The translations under genes and the position numbers were made by a program. Below the pieces are notes generated by a model. It was not told the origin of the DNA, did not search any database, and saw only the letters and a program-made list of their open reading frames with translations. From the NCBI GenBank assembly GCA_009823505.1, contig VZQC01005910.1, forward strand, positions 2,212,860 to 2,276,859: a stretch of DNA of 64,000 nucleotides. The letters are read 5' to 3'. Positions 33,175-43,822 of the stretch are shown here, one piece after another. The first letter of the stretch is position 1, and each line of letters begins with the position of its first letter. Source of the DNA: Rhizomys pruinosus. Taxonomy: Eukaryota > Chordata > Mammalia > Rodentia > Spalacidae.

Positions 33175-34378
33175 ATGTGCTTTCTAGAGATGTGTTAATA
33201 TTAGTACCATTTTACTTCACTAAAATAATCAGCAATTTCCTCGAGTTCATCGCGATGGGAGTTTACCCATTTTTAACTCTCTAAAACTCAATGTGGTGAT
33301 GCTATTTTTACTTGGAAAATAATTCCTCAAAAGTTATTTCTGAAAACCTGTTCATATAAAGGTGAATCCTTCTATCATTTCCATTTCACAGTAGAGAAAA
33401 GACAAGGCTCCCAGAAGTTAAATAAGGGTTTTTCTGACAGCAGTCACAGCTCTTGCCTCAGGCGAATAATATCAGGACCTGCTGGTGTTACTCTCATTGG
33501 CCACAGAAAGTGATGATTCAACCTTACGTCTGTGAATTCCCTGCCAGCCACTCTCCTTCATAGCGTTAAGGACATAATCACTACCACCTGGGGCTGTGTT
33601 CTGATTCTTTCATCAAAGGGAGTTGTGCTCTTCATCAAAAGTTTGCTCAGTTATCAACTCAGTTGGCACTTCTTTCCTGGTGCATTGTTTGGGGAAAGGC
33701 TTGCTTAGGTCATTTCTGGGACGGCCTGTGAGGTGTCTTCTCCCTCTTCAGGCCATCATCCACCAGGTCTCTAACTGTCTCCCTGCTTCCTCAGAACCCC
33801 TGGCTCTGGGAGGTGTTTCTTTGTTATTTCATTGCTCTTTCTGCTGTGCATCTTATTTGTAAAGCCTCTGGCTACTTCCCTGAATAGGAAGGCCAGGCTC
33901 ATTGATACCTATTGGCAAGCTGTCCTGCTTATGTTAAAGGGGAATCAGAGGTGCTATCCTTGTGACAATCTAGAAAGTCTCAGTTAAAGTGCAAATGCTT
34001 GGAGAGGACAGCCTTGTGCAGTACGCGATCTTGAGCTCAGGCCTGGGCTCTTTCCTCTGTCACCCTTATATTTTTTCCTGTGTCTTGAAATAACACCTCT
34101 GTGTGGATGTCTCCCAGCTTCTCTTCTGAGGCTCCCGTGTGTGCAATGGTCTGCTAAATTTGCAAAGGCAGCTCTGACTTAGCATGCTCAATACACACTT
34201 GTTCTTTCCTCCCAGACTGCTCCTTTCTCACTGTCTTCTGCCTTGGTGGACGTCCATTTCAATCTTCTTTTAATCAGGTGAGATGCTCAGGCTTCCCCTG
34301 TCACTCCCTCATTTCCCTCACAGCTCACTCCCACCTGACAGCATGTTTACCATGCGTCCCCATCACCTATAACAGTAC
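33175..34378. other. Non-repeat interval, no gene seen
   Basis: About 1.2 kb without recognisable repeat. The 79-codon plus frame 33623-33862 is serine/leucine-rich and has no recognisable family or splice evidence. Confidence 0.45.
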
Positions 34379-34750
34379 TGTTCTAGTTTGTTTCCAATTG
34401 TTGTGATAAAACATTGACCAAACCAACTTGGGGAGGAAAGGGTTTATGTGTACTATAGTTCACAGTCCATCATCAAGGGAAGCCAAGGTAGGAACTCAGG
34501 CCAGGAACTAAGAAGGAGGAACCTGGAGGCAGGAGCTGAAGCACAGACCATGGAAGAACGATGCTTACTGGCTTGCTCCTCTGGCCTGTGTTCAGCCTGC
34601 TTTCTTATACAACACAGGATTACCGGCCCAGGGGTGGCACCGGACCATTCAATGATCATGAAAATGTCTTACACACATGCCCATAGGCCAATTGAATGAA
34701 GGTTCCCTCTACTCAGATGTGTCGAATTGCCAACTGAAGCTATCTGGAAT
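34379..34750 (-). repeat. MT-like MaLR LTR, antisense, diverged
   Basis: TGTTCTAGTTTGTTTCCAAT, CCAACTTGGGGAGGAAAGGG, GGAGGCAGGAGCTGAAGCAC and GGCTTGCTCCTCTGGCCTGT match the LTR at 41198-41605 read the same way, with more substitutions. Frames on both strands are shadows. Confidence 0.85.
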
Positions 34751-34818
34751 AATTACCATTAGCTGGTACAAGGTAACAGTCAGAAAATATTTGCATTCAG
34801 TAATTAAGAATGAATCAA

Positions 34819-34943
34819 GCTGGGCATGGTGGCGTACGCCTTTAATCCTAGCACTCGGGAGGCAGAGGCAGGTGGAGTGACTTCAAGGCCAGCCTGGTCT
34901 ACAGAGTGAGTTCCAGGACAGCTGGGACTACAGGGAGACCTTG

Positions 34944-34983
<40 letters not shown>
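34819..34983 (+). repeat. B1 SINE with about 35-nt pure A-tail
   Basis: GCTGGGCATGGTGGCGTACG to GGAGACCTTGTCTT followed by an uninterrupted A-run (34949-34983), which suggests a young insertion. AAGAATGAAT flanks it. Confidence 0.94.
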
Positions 34984-34985
<2 letters not shown>

Positions 34986-35121
34986 ATGAATTAATTAGTG
35001 CCCAGGTAAGAAAATAATTTTGTGATTTTTTTTTCTTGAATGTTTTTTATTTAGTTCTGTGTGCCAACTCCGCCCTGTTTCAGTTTGTATGATCATGGGT
35101 AGATCATTTATCCCAAATTCT

Positions 35122-35328
35122 TTTTTATTTTTTAATGAGTTTCTTGCCTGCATGTGTGTAAGAACACCTATGTCATGCAGCACCTTCAGAGGACAGAAGA
35201 GGGTGTCAGATTCCCTGGGACTGGAGTTATGGATGGTTATTACCTGCCATGTGGGTCCTGAGATTTGAACCTGGCTCTTCTACACGAATAGAATGTGCTC
35301 TTAACTGCTGAGCCATCTCTCGAACCGT
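35122..35328 (-). repeat. B2 SINE, old
   Basis: TTGCCTGCATGTGTGTAAGA, AGGACAGAAGAGGGTGTCAG, CTGCTGAGCCATCTCTCGAA. Diverged, without the internal duplication. Confidence 0.85.
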
Positions 35329-35395
35329 CAATTTCTTTATCTATAAAGTTTAGGGTTACTATAGGTATTAGGTAATGCAAATGATTACATTTTTA

Positions 35396-35642
35396 AATTT
35401 TTTTAAAACAATTTTTTATTTGTGTGTGTGTATGAATGTACTGTCTGCCTGTAGGTTTGTGCACCAGTGTTGTGCAATGCTGCAGAGGTCAGAAGAGGGT
35501 GTCGGATTCCCCTGGAATTGGAGTTCTCCTGGAATTGGAGTTACAGACTGTTCTTAGCCACCATGTGAGTGCTGGGGATTGAACCCGGGTCCTCTGCAAG
35601 AGCAGTCGGTGCTCTTAACCGCTAGGCCATCTCTCCAGCCCC
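35396..35642 (-). repeat. B2 SINE, duplicated-core type
   Basis: Complete, with the internal duplication (AATTGGAGTTCTCCTGGAAT). An 18-bp perfect target duplication, CAAATGATTACATTTTTA, lies at 35378-35395 and 35643-35660. Confidence 0.97.
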
Positions 35643-35832
35643 CAAATGATTACATTTTTAGAGGGGACTGTATAAGTGCACTGTCTTCTGAGGTCCAGCA
35701 ACTGCATTCTGGGGATTGAGCCCCTTCTGTGTTCCTACATAAATCTGTGTCTATTGCTAGAGACAGCCTTTTCCTCAACACCTTTTATGAGGCGAGCCCT
35801 TCCTCCTTATCAGTATTTTATGTACTTGTTCT

Positions 35833-36044
35833 TTTTATTTATTATTTTTATTTTATGTGTTTGAGTGTATTGCCTGGATGTGTGTTGTGCAACGCCCACA
35901 GAACTCAGAAGAGGTCGTTTGATTCCCTTGAACTGGAATTATGGACAGTTGTTAGCTGTCATGTGACTGCTGAGAATTGAACCTGGGTCCTCTACAAGAG
36001 AAGTCAGTGCTCTTAACCACTGAGCCATCTCTCCAGCACCAATC
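35833..36044 (-). repeat. B2 SINE, older type
   Basis: No internal duplication. Flanked by a 24-bp duplication (35809-35832 and 36045-36068, one mismatch) starting ATCAGTATTTTATGTA. Confidence 0.95.
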
Positions 36045-36431
36045 ATCAGTATTTTATGTATTTGTTCTTATATCTGGGAGTAGTTGCAAGATGTGCTTCC
36101 AGGCACTGGTTAACAGTAACAGAACATAAAGTTGTTCTATAATCTTCATTAAAACATCAGACAAGATTGGAGATTATCTATAAAATAACTTGGCCTCATT
36201 CATCTTCATTCTGTTGTTTTCCAGAGTGGTCCCTCACTATCTGCAGGGATAGATTCAGGACTTCCTTCCAGGCATAGAGTAAAGGATGCTGTACATTGGT
36301 CCCTCACTGTCTGTGGGATAGTTCCAGGACTTCCTTGCATGCACATGGGTGCCAAAATCTGCAGATGTTCAGATTGCCTATATAAAATGTGGTATTTGCA
36401 TATAATCTATACATATCCTCCCATCTACTTT

Positions 36432-36582
36432 TTTTTGTTGTTGTTTCGAGGCAGGGTCTCCCTTTAATCCCAGCTGGCCTGGAGCTTACTACATAGACCA
36501 GGCTGGTCTTGAACTCAAAACAATCTGCTTGCCTCTGACTCCCGAGTGCTGGGATTAAAGGCATGCACCACCACGCCCAGCT
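36432..36582 (-). repeat. B1 SINE inside the Tigger-like element
   Basis: TTGTTTCGAGGCAGGGTCTC to GCATGCACCACCACGCCCAG. A roughly 14-bp imperfect duplication of CTCC(C/T)ATCTACTTT flanks it. Confidence 0.93.
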
Positions 36583-36715
36583 CTCCTATCTACTTTTAAT
36601 CCTTTCTTATTACTTACAATACAGAATACAGTGTAAATTTCATGTGAATACCTGCTGTGCTGTATAAAAGAACAAATTCTGTACATGTTCAGCACAGAGG
36701 TATTTTTGGAACATT

Positions 36716-36809
36716 TTTATTTATTCTGAGACAGGTTCTTACTATGTAGTCCAGGTCAGCCTTGAACTTGGGATCCTCCTGCCCAGCCTCTTGAGTTCTG
36801 GGTTACAGT
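36716..36809 (-). repeat. Old B1-type SINE
   Basis: TTATTCTGAGACAGGTTCTT, GTCCAGGTCAGCCTTGAACT and CTTGAGTTCTGGGTTACAGT follow antisense B1. It serves as the landing site of the next B1. Confidence 0.75.
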
Positions 36810-36828
36810 AACATGCTACAGTGTCTAT

Positions 36829-36996
36829 ATATATATATATATATATTTTGGTCTTTTCAAGACAGGGTCTCCCTGTAGCCCCAGCTGTCCTGGAACTCAC
36901 TCTGTATACCAGGCTGGCCTTGAACTCACAAAGATCTGCCTGCCTCTGCCTCCCTAGTGCTAGGATTAAAGGCGTGTGCCACCACGCCCAGCTAGG
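36829..36996 (-). repeat. B1 SINE with (TA)n tail
   Basis: (TA)n at 36829-36846, then a standard antisense B1. A perfect 19-bp target duplication, AACATGCTACAGTGTCTAT, lies at 36810-36828 and 36997-37015. Confidence 0.97.
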
Positions 36997-37042
36997 AACA
37001 TGCTACAGTGTCTATTTTTTGAATATTAAAAATTTAATAATT

Positions 37043-37298
37043 TTTTTGTCTTATTTTTTTTTTCAGACAGGGTCTCCCTTTAGTCCCAGCTGGCCTGGAG
37101 CTTACTATGTAGACCAGGCTGGCCTTGAACTCACAGAGACCCACTTGCCTCTGCCTCCCAAGTGCTGGGATTAAAGATGTGTGCTACCATGCTTGGCCTA
37201 AGACAGTTCTTAGCCGCCATGTGGGTGCTGGGAATTGAACCCAGGACCTCTGCAAGAACAGTCAGTGCTTTTAACTGCTGAGTCACCTCTCCAGCCCC
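37043..37298 (-). repeat. Chimeric B2-B1 SINE, copy 3 (complete)
   Basis: B1 part 37066-37196, then at CTTGGCCTAAGACAGTTCTT the sequence becomes a B2 head ending CACCTCTCCAGCCCC at 37298. AATAATT lies at 37036-37042 and 37299-37305, outside both halves. Same junction as copies 1 and 2. Confidence 0.85.
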
Positions 37299-37344
37299 AA
37301 TAATTATTTTATTGATTATAGAATTTCATACAATTTATTATTTT

Positions 37345-37475
37345 CTTTTAGTCTTTTTGAGACAGTGTCTCCCTGTAGCCCCAGATAACTTACTATGTAG
37401 TCCAGGCTGGCTTCAATCTCACAGAGATCTGCCTACCTCTGCTTCCTGAACATTGGGATTAAAAGCATGCACCAT
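37345..37475 (-). repeat. B1 SINE, internally deleted
   Basis: TTTGAGACAGTGTCTCCCTG, GTCCAGGCTGGCTTCAATCT and GGGATTAAAAGCATGCACCA. A short central segment is missing. Confidence 0.85.
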
Positions 37476-37562
37476 GTCCATCTTCATACAATGTATTTTG
37501 ATCACATTCACACTCCTTTTCCACTCTCCAGCCCCTACCCACTAAGCCCCATTTCATGTTCT

Positions 37563-37594
37563 CATCTATGTATCTATCTATGTATCTATCTGTG

Positions 37595-37646
<52 letters not shown>

Positions 37647-37845
37647 CTATCAGCAGCTATCTGGCTCTATTTATCTATCACCTATTTATATCTACTGCTC
37701 TATATCTATCTGCTATCTATCTAACTAATCTATCATCAGCTATCTATCTCTATCATCAATCAATCAATCTAATCTATCATCAGCTATCTATTTCTATCTA
37801 TCATCTATCTATCTATCTATCTATCTCTATCAGCTATCTATCATA
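37563..37845. repeat. (TATC)n tetranucleotide array, interrupted
   Basis: ATCT/TATC repeats in blocks, the longest pure run at about 37602-37645. Serine/isoleucine/tyrosine-rich frames of 85-103 codons are by-products. Confidence 0.95.
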
Positions 37846-38817
37846 TAATTTTGGTTTATTTATTTAATTTTTGTTTTTTAAAGGCCTGTGGATCCTGGCA
37901 TGTACCTGCTAAGCACTCCCAGGTGTGGGTTGGTGCCCTGGAGTTTGGTGAACCTACAAGGGTATTTTGATTCTAGTTTGGCTGCATCCATAGTTGTAAA
38001 ATCCATGGATATGGAGGGCTGACTGTAATTTGAAGTAATGTAATTAATTTGAGGTCATAATTCTGCCCAACGAAGTAATGAGTCTGTTTGTGGACCTACC
38101 TTGTTGATATCTTCGGGGGTCCTATTCTGAGTGGCAGGGAGCAGCCTCAGTCCTGTCTATGAGAGTTACTGAGTGATGACATGCAGCTCCAAGACCACTT
38201 GGATGATGAAGCTTCCAATTGCTAGGCTGTTAGCAATGTGGGTAACACATGTGCTCTCCCAAGCATTGCCTGTGATTAGCAATTAGGGTCATAGGAAACT
38301 CTTTGAGAGGTCTGTCTCTAGCTGTCTTCAGATTCTTTCATTGTCATTGGAAGAAGTGAAGTACGGCTAGGCCCAGGAAAGAAAATGACTGTAAAAGTCT
38401 GACAGACTCAAAATAAGAAGGATGTAGATGCTCGCAGAGAAAGGGGGAGAGCACTTCAGTCGGGACTAGCCTTGTGAGCAAAGGCCACGTGTGCATCAGG
38501 GCGCCAGCTGCTGCACAAAGCAAATTAAAGATTTGAGCCACATCCTCAGCGCACTCGTGTGTTTGCAGGGCTGGGCTTACTTAGGGTGATGCATTTTCTC
38601 TATAAACCTTTCATCAACTAAAAATGTGAAGAGATGCTTCAAAGCATCAGACCACCCTGGCAGACTGGGCTGTGCGTGGAAGCTGCTGCCCCTCATTTGG
38701 CTCTGTGCTTTTGGCTCAGATGAAGGGTGGGATTATCGAGCCAATTACTGCACTGATACTGTATCTACCCCTTGAGGGATTTCCCTTTAGATGCTCACAG
38801 AAACATTTTGTTTTCTC

Positions 38818-38841
38818 TGGAAGAACATTTTGGTTCTTCCA
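38818..38841. repeat. Inverted repeat, 9-bp arms
   Basis: TGGAAGAAC (38818-38826) and GTTCTTCCA (38833-38841) are perfect complements with a 6-nt loop, 9 bp to the left of the larger palindrome. Confidence 0.9.
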
Positions 38842-38850
38842 AAATTTTGT

Positions 38851-38915
38851 AGTCTGGCACAGACTACAAAAGATGGTTACTTTGGGTAACCATCTTTTGT
38901 AGTCTGTGCCAGACT
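38851..38915. repeat. Perfect palindrome, 30-bp arms, 5-nt spacer
   Basis: Arm 38851-38880 (starts AGTCTGGCAC, ends GATGGTTAC) is the exact reverse complement of arm 38886-38915 (starts GTAACCATC, ends GTGCCAGACT). Spacer TTTGG. The left arm overlaps a smaller hairpin, GTAGTCTG / CAGACTAC (38849-38856 and 38860-38867). Confidence 0.97.
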
Positions 38916-39590
38916 TTGGATTGATTTCCACAGCTTGGACAAACCCTTTCTTCCTTGTTGACCTAGTACATGGTGTTCTTGCTGCTGATTTCTGGGGAGT
39001 ACTTTGCATGGTGCCCTCCAACCTGGTGATCATCATTTCTGGTTTTTAGAACAAAGGTATTTCTCACAGCAGTAACCTCTTCATGTGCATTCATAAATTT
39101 GTGCATATGTGTTTTAACTTTGTGAAAGAGCAGGGAGCTATAGTGGTTTGTTGGAAAGACCTCCTCTAGGATTAAGTGATATTCTTATGACACCGGTCAA
39201 AAGCCTCTAGCATTTGGGGTTTATTTATTATTTATTATGACTCACATTGACACTTAGTGGAGCTGGAATTTCAAGTATGTAACATAGATAATGGCAACTT
39301 CTTCCAGTGATAAATTATGCCTTCAAGTCTAATAGCTGCATAAGGTGAATGGCTGTGGTTGAGATTACAGGCCTAATAGCTTGGCTCTTTTTAAGAATGC
39401 TTGGCTTAGAGAGGCTACATAAGTGGGCACCCACTATTAGTTCAATTATGAAGGATTTGTGAGGTCTAAGTAAGGAGGGACAGTATGGACCACAAGTAAA
39501 ATTAACAGGAGCACCCCCAGTGTCCCCTACTGCTCCCCACCTTTGCTGAACTGCTGAACTTAGAAAGGAAAGTTTCTCTGAGTGCCTTGA

Positions 39591-39723
<133 letters not shown>

Positions 39724-40087
39724 GTGCTTCTGAACCCTTCCTTGAAATGCTTCTACCAATAAACTGAGTAGGTGCTTGTTAGCATCTAGTGAAAGTGTTA
39801 GTGATTAAATTTGCTCAAATCAATGACAGCTTTTTGCTTCTTTCCTGGTCTGGATAGAAAACCTCCCTGTATGGTCTCCCTTTTAGTTCAAAGGAAAAGA
39901 CAAACTCAAAGAGCATTCTCTACCGTTCAGTCAGGAAGATCCCTCACAAATCAGGAGCATATTCTCTTTGACAAGTATATGTATTCATTTCCTTTTATTA
40001 GATTTGGAAAGTTGTATGGTTTTGATAAAAGAAATGACCTGGTTTCCATATATCAGGAAATGAGTGATATCATGACACTAAGAGCTC

Positions 40088-40444
40088 TATTAGTTACTTT
40101 TATGTTGTTGTGAGAAAACACTCTGAGAGAAAGCGACTCAAAGAAGAAAGGGTTTATTTTGGTGTACAGTTCCAGAGGGATAAGCCCATCATGGCAGGGA
40201 AGTTATTGCAGCAGGTGACTGGAACAGAAAGCTGACTGATCACACCTCAGTAGCACACAGGACCTGGTAAGAGCAAGCGGAAGTGCAGTGAAACTATAAA
40301 CCCTCAGCACTCACCCACAGTGACGTACTTCCTCCAGCATGGCCGCATCTCTTAAAGGTTCCACTACTTTTAACAATGCCTACAACTGGGGATAAATTTC
40401 AAATACATGAGTCTAAGGGAAACATTTCTTACTTAAACCACAAT
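40088..40444 (-). repeat. ORR1-type MaLR solo LTR, antisense
   Basis: TATTAGTTACTTTTATGTTG is the reversed LTR end, then AGAAAGGGTTTATTTTGGTG, GATAAGCCCATCATGGCAGG and CAACTGGGGATAAATTTCAA to AACCACAAT. Same group as the LTRs at 28465 and 30195 but more diverged. Confidence 0.85.
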
Positions 40445-40721
40445 AGAGCCTTGATGCTCCATGTGAATGATTTCTCCTCCATCTCATTTGTTCATTCATT
40501 ACCTCAGCTGTTCACCCATTTACAGAACATCCCCAACACAGTGCTCAGTGTTAGAACTAGAAAATTGTGATGAATGACATTGTCCCCCTTTTTTTGCTAA
40601 TGATATAATGTATACCCAGAAAACCAAGGAGACACTAATGCAAATTTATAAGAATAAGTACATTTTTGTAAGATGACTGGATCAATAATAATTTAAAATA
40701 TTTTCAATAAAAATATATTTT

Positions 40722-40919
40722 GGGGCTAGAGAGATAGCTCAGCAGTTAAGAGCACCAACTGCTCTTGTAGAGGACCTGGGTTCGATTCCTAGCACCCCAT
40801 GGTGGCTAAGAACCGTCTTTAACTCCAGTTCCAGGGGAATCTGACACCCTCTTCTGACCTCCGTGGCATTGTATGACACTGGTACTCATACACATAAAAA
40901 ATAAAAAATAAAAAATTAA
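40722..40919 (+). repeat. B2 SINE, older type
   Basis: GGGGCTAGAGAGATAGCTCA to AATAAAAAATAAAAAATTAA. Single ACTCCAGTTCCAGGGG segment (no duplication). AAAATAT(A)TTTT flanks it. Confidence 0.94.
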
Positions 40920-40929
40920 AAAAATATTT

Positions 40930-41960
40930 TTACTCTTTTGAAAATTCTTATTGAATTTTTGTGTATTTCATACAGAACATCTTAATTATCTTTGTACTCC
41001 CTTCCCTGCTGGCACCCTGCCATCCCCCCCAACTGGAAATTATGCATTCTGTCATTTGTGTTAAGGCCTATCAAATCAAGCTGGTGTCCCCAGATGCCAT
41101 TTCCCTCACTGTAAATTCATCTACTGAGATATACTCATCCTATCTAGAGTCATTCCCTTAAAGATCAGCTCTTCCTCACCCACAAGTAATCACTTTCTGT
41201 TCTAGTTTGTCTTCCATTGCTGTGACAAAACACTCTGACCGACACCAACTTGGGGAGGAAAGGGTTTATTCAGCTTACATCTCCTGGGTCACAGTTCATC
41301 ACTTAGGGAGCCCAAGGCAGGAACTCAGGGCAGGAACCTGGAGGCAGGAGCTGAAGCACAGGCCATGGAGGAATGCTGTTTACTGGCTTGCTCCCCTGGC
41401 TCATGCCCAGCCTGCCTTCTTATACGGTACACAACAACCTGCCCAGGGTGGCATCACTCATTGTGGGCTGGGTCCTCCCACATTGCCTGACAATCAAGAC
41501 AATACTCCACAGACGTGGCCACAGTCCAATCCAATGGAGCCAATTCCCCAATTGAAGCTCCCTCAACCCAGGTGTGCCAAGTTGACACTAAAGCTATCCA
41601 GCACACTTGCCAATAGTTCTTCATCTAAGGCTGGGGTCTGCTGCCACAGTTCTGTGCTGGGTTTTTGTCTGCTTGAATTTGTCCAGGTCTTGTGCATGCT
41701 GACACCATCTCTGTAGGTTCACATGAGTAGGGTCCAAGGAGCTTGTAGGACTCTATTTCCATATGGGTGTGCAAATCCTCCTTGTCTCTTAAAATCTTTC
41801 CATCCCCTCTTCCACAGTGGTCCCTGAACCCTGGGTGGATGGAGTTTAATATAGGAGTCCTGTCTAAGGGCTCGCACTCTGCAGACTCTTATTTTCCAAG
41901 CTTTGTCCATTTGTGGAATTTTATTAGTCAAAAACCTACTGACAAATTACACATACAATA
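40930..41960 (-). repeat. L1 3' UTR (Lx-like), antisense, split by MT LTR
   Basis: The left edge reads as an L1 3' end on the minus strand (40930-41000). The text resumes after the LTR at 41606 with TTGTCTGCTTGAATTTGTCC, AGGTCTTGTGCATGCTGACA and GTCCCTGAACCCTGGGTGG, parallel to 420-1017 and 4157-4880. Confidence 0.55.
41198..41605 (-). repeat. MT-like MaLR solo LTR, antisense
   Basis: TGTTCTAGTTTGTCTTCCAT to AAAGCTATCCAGCACA, 408 bp. Flanks CTTTC (41193-41197) and CTTGC (41606-41610) are a probable 5-bp target duplication with one change. The 169-codon frame 41207-41716 is an antisense shadow. Confidence 0.9.
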
Positions 41961-41964
41961 TCTC

Positions 41965-42780
41965 TACATGAGTCCATGTGCATAGCTGAAAGCTACTTAA
42001 CAAGAAACAGTGCCAGACAGGAGAAAACTCCCTTTGAGTTGTTGGCCATGGTAGTCTAAAACACTCCTAAAATTACACAGGCTATTGCCAGAGCCCTGGA
42101 TTGCCTCCCAGAACCTGAAGGTGAGATGCTATTGCTGAGATAGGACATACTTTGGAGACAGGGTTTGGAGCAATGGTGCTGGAACTGACCTGGGAGTCTC
42201 CGCCCCTGAAGGCTGCTCTCATAGTTTTGGAGAGCACTACACAAGCTACTAAGGGAGTACATCAATCGATTGCTCCAAAACCAAACTTAAGGCCTAATAA
42301 CCACATTAATAACCAGCACAGAATACTATATTGGGGCAGTAGGGACACTTTTATCATGGGGGTAATCAACAGCTATCTAATTGTACTTAAAGCCCACTCA
42401 GTGGGAGGGGACTTATATGTAGTACTGTAAACATAGCCAAATAGACATGGCTGGAGAGGTCATAGATCTTAGAGAAAACCCCAAGGCTGTCACATCCTGA
42501 GACAAATGTAATTTCTTACTATGTGCTAAATATGTATCCTTGTATTTACAGACAAGTATGCCAGTCGCCACTCATCAAAAAAGCTTCTTTTGCGAAAGAC
42601 AGAGATTATTACAGAATTCTACAACTAGTCATACACAGAGATTGTCTGTGAATTTCCCAGGCCTAAGTGACACATCTACAAGGCTCATGGAACATAGTGG
42701 AAGAAGGAGTAGAGAGAACATTAATGCATCTCTCAACTCTCGTCAGCGAAGCTCCCTCATGCAACAGAGGGCCATGAACA
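41965..42780 (+). repeat. L1 3' UTR, sense
   Basis: TACATGAGTCCATGTGCATA, ACAAGAAACAGTGCCAGACA, TTACACAGGCTATTGCCAGA and AAGCCCACTCAGTGGGAGGG run parallel to 56830-57420. A second block (GCCAGTCGCCACTCATC, CATGGAACATAGTGGAAGAA) continues to 42780. Confidence 0.65.
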
Positions 42781-42781
42781 C

Positions 42782-42785
<4 letters not shown>

Positions 42786-42825
<40 letters not shown>
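42786..42825. repeat. (TA)n microsatellite
   Basis: Uninterrupted TA dinucleotides, about 20 units, at the end of the L1 3' UTR. Confidence 0.97.
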
Positions 42826-42828
<3 letters not shown>

Positions 42829-43036
42829 AAAGCCCATTACCCCTACACTAAATATTAAACTTAGAAATGGAAATGGAGGAAATGATCTCAAGTTAATGAA
42901 ATAAAATTATACATAATTTAAAATATTGTAAAATATTTCTATTAGTGAGGGACTTTAAGGCCCTATATGAGGAAGAATGAAAAAAATTCCAAAAAAATAG
43001 AGGGGTATGACACATTCTTAGAAAGAGAGACATTAA

Positions 43037-43283
43037 TTGGGGCTGGAGGGATGGCCTAGCGGTTAAGAGCGATGACCGCTCTTGCAGAGGACCCGGGTTC
43101 GATCCCCAGCACCCACATGGCGGCTGAGAACCGTCTGTGACTCCGGTTCCAGGAGAACTCCAGTTCCAGGGGAATCCGAGACCGTCTTCTGACCTCCGCG
43201 GCATCGCACGACACGGGTGCGCAGACCTGCATGCAGACAATACATTCATACACATAAAAATAAATAAATAAATAAAAATTAAA
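43037..43283 (+). repeat. B2 SINE, duplicated-core type, very young
   Basis: Nearly all CpG sites are intact (GACCTCCGCGGCATCGCACG), and a perfect 17-bp duplication, AGAAAGAGAGACATTAA, lies at 43020-43036 and 43284-43300. Probably among the youngest insertions in the window. Minus frames of 60-141 codons are shadows. Confidence 0.98.
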
Positions 43284-43600
43284 AGAAAGAGAGACATTAA
43301 GCATCTGAAATTAACCAAAACTCTTCTATAAATTTAATATAACACAATAGACTAAAACTATTGACTGGAAAAATCATGTCACATTTAATATAAAAATAAA
43401 TACTTTCTCAAAATGATGAGAAAATATAAAGAAGAATAAAGAATTGTGGACACTTACTTTATTAGATATAAATATACTCAGTAAAGCCATGATAACAAAG
43501 TACAGTATGGTATTGACACAGAATATCCCAGCACATAGGAAAATCATTACAGAATAAAACTGGTACTTCAGTGCAGTAGGAAAGCAACAATGTATTAAAT

Positions 43601-43822
43601 TTTTTATTTATTATTTTCATTTTATGTGTACGAGTGTGTCGCCTGCATATGTAAATACACCTGTGTTGTGCAGTGCCAATGGAGGTCAGAAGAGGAAGTC
43701 AGATCCCCTGGAACTGGAGTTATGGACAGTTGTTAGCTGCCATGTGGGTGCTGGAAATTGAACCCAGGTCCTCTGCAAGGGCAGGCAGTGCTTTTAACTG
43801 CAGAGCCATCTCTCCAGCCCCA
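43601..43822 (-). repeat. B2 SINE, older type
   Basis: TTATTATTTTCATTTTATGT to GAGCCATCTCTCCAGCCCC. No internal duplication. ATGTATT(T)AA flanks it. Confidence 0.93.

Larger units (their letters stand above)
36225..38027 (+). mobile_element. Tigger-like DNA transposon, expanded by nested SINEs
   Basis: The left end TGGTCCCTCACT(A/G)TCTG is duplicated at 36225 and 36298. Internal blocks TATATAAAATGTGGTATTTG and CTGTACATGTTCAGCACAGA follow, and the right end is ATCCATGGATATGGAGGGCT (ends about 38027). Same family as 5683-5972. Four B1-type SINEs, one chimeric SINE and a (TATC)n tract lie inside. Confidence 0.65.
38030..39590. other. Non-repeat interval holding a large palindrome
   Basis: No repeat family recognised over about 1.5 kb. 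No credible exon seen. The 106-codon minus frame 38716-39036 runs across the palindrome and has no known domain. Inverted repeats at 38818-38915 are listed separately. Confidence 0.45.

Noticed and set aside
37563..37845. Regularly spaced short repeats, considered as a CRISPR-like array
   Set aside because: Simple TATC tetranucleotide repeat without spacers in a rodent genome; same for 52020-52223.
41207..41716. 169-codon plus-strand frame
   Set aside because: It runs through an antisense MT LTR into L1 3' UTR. A similar peptide stretch is seen antisense in the other MT LTR, so it reflects repeat sequence.
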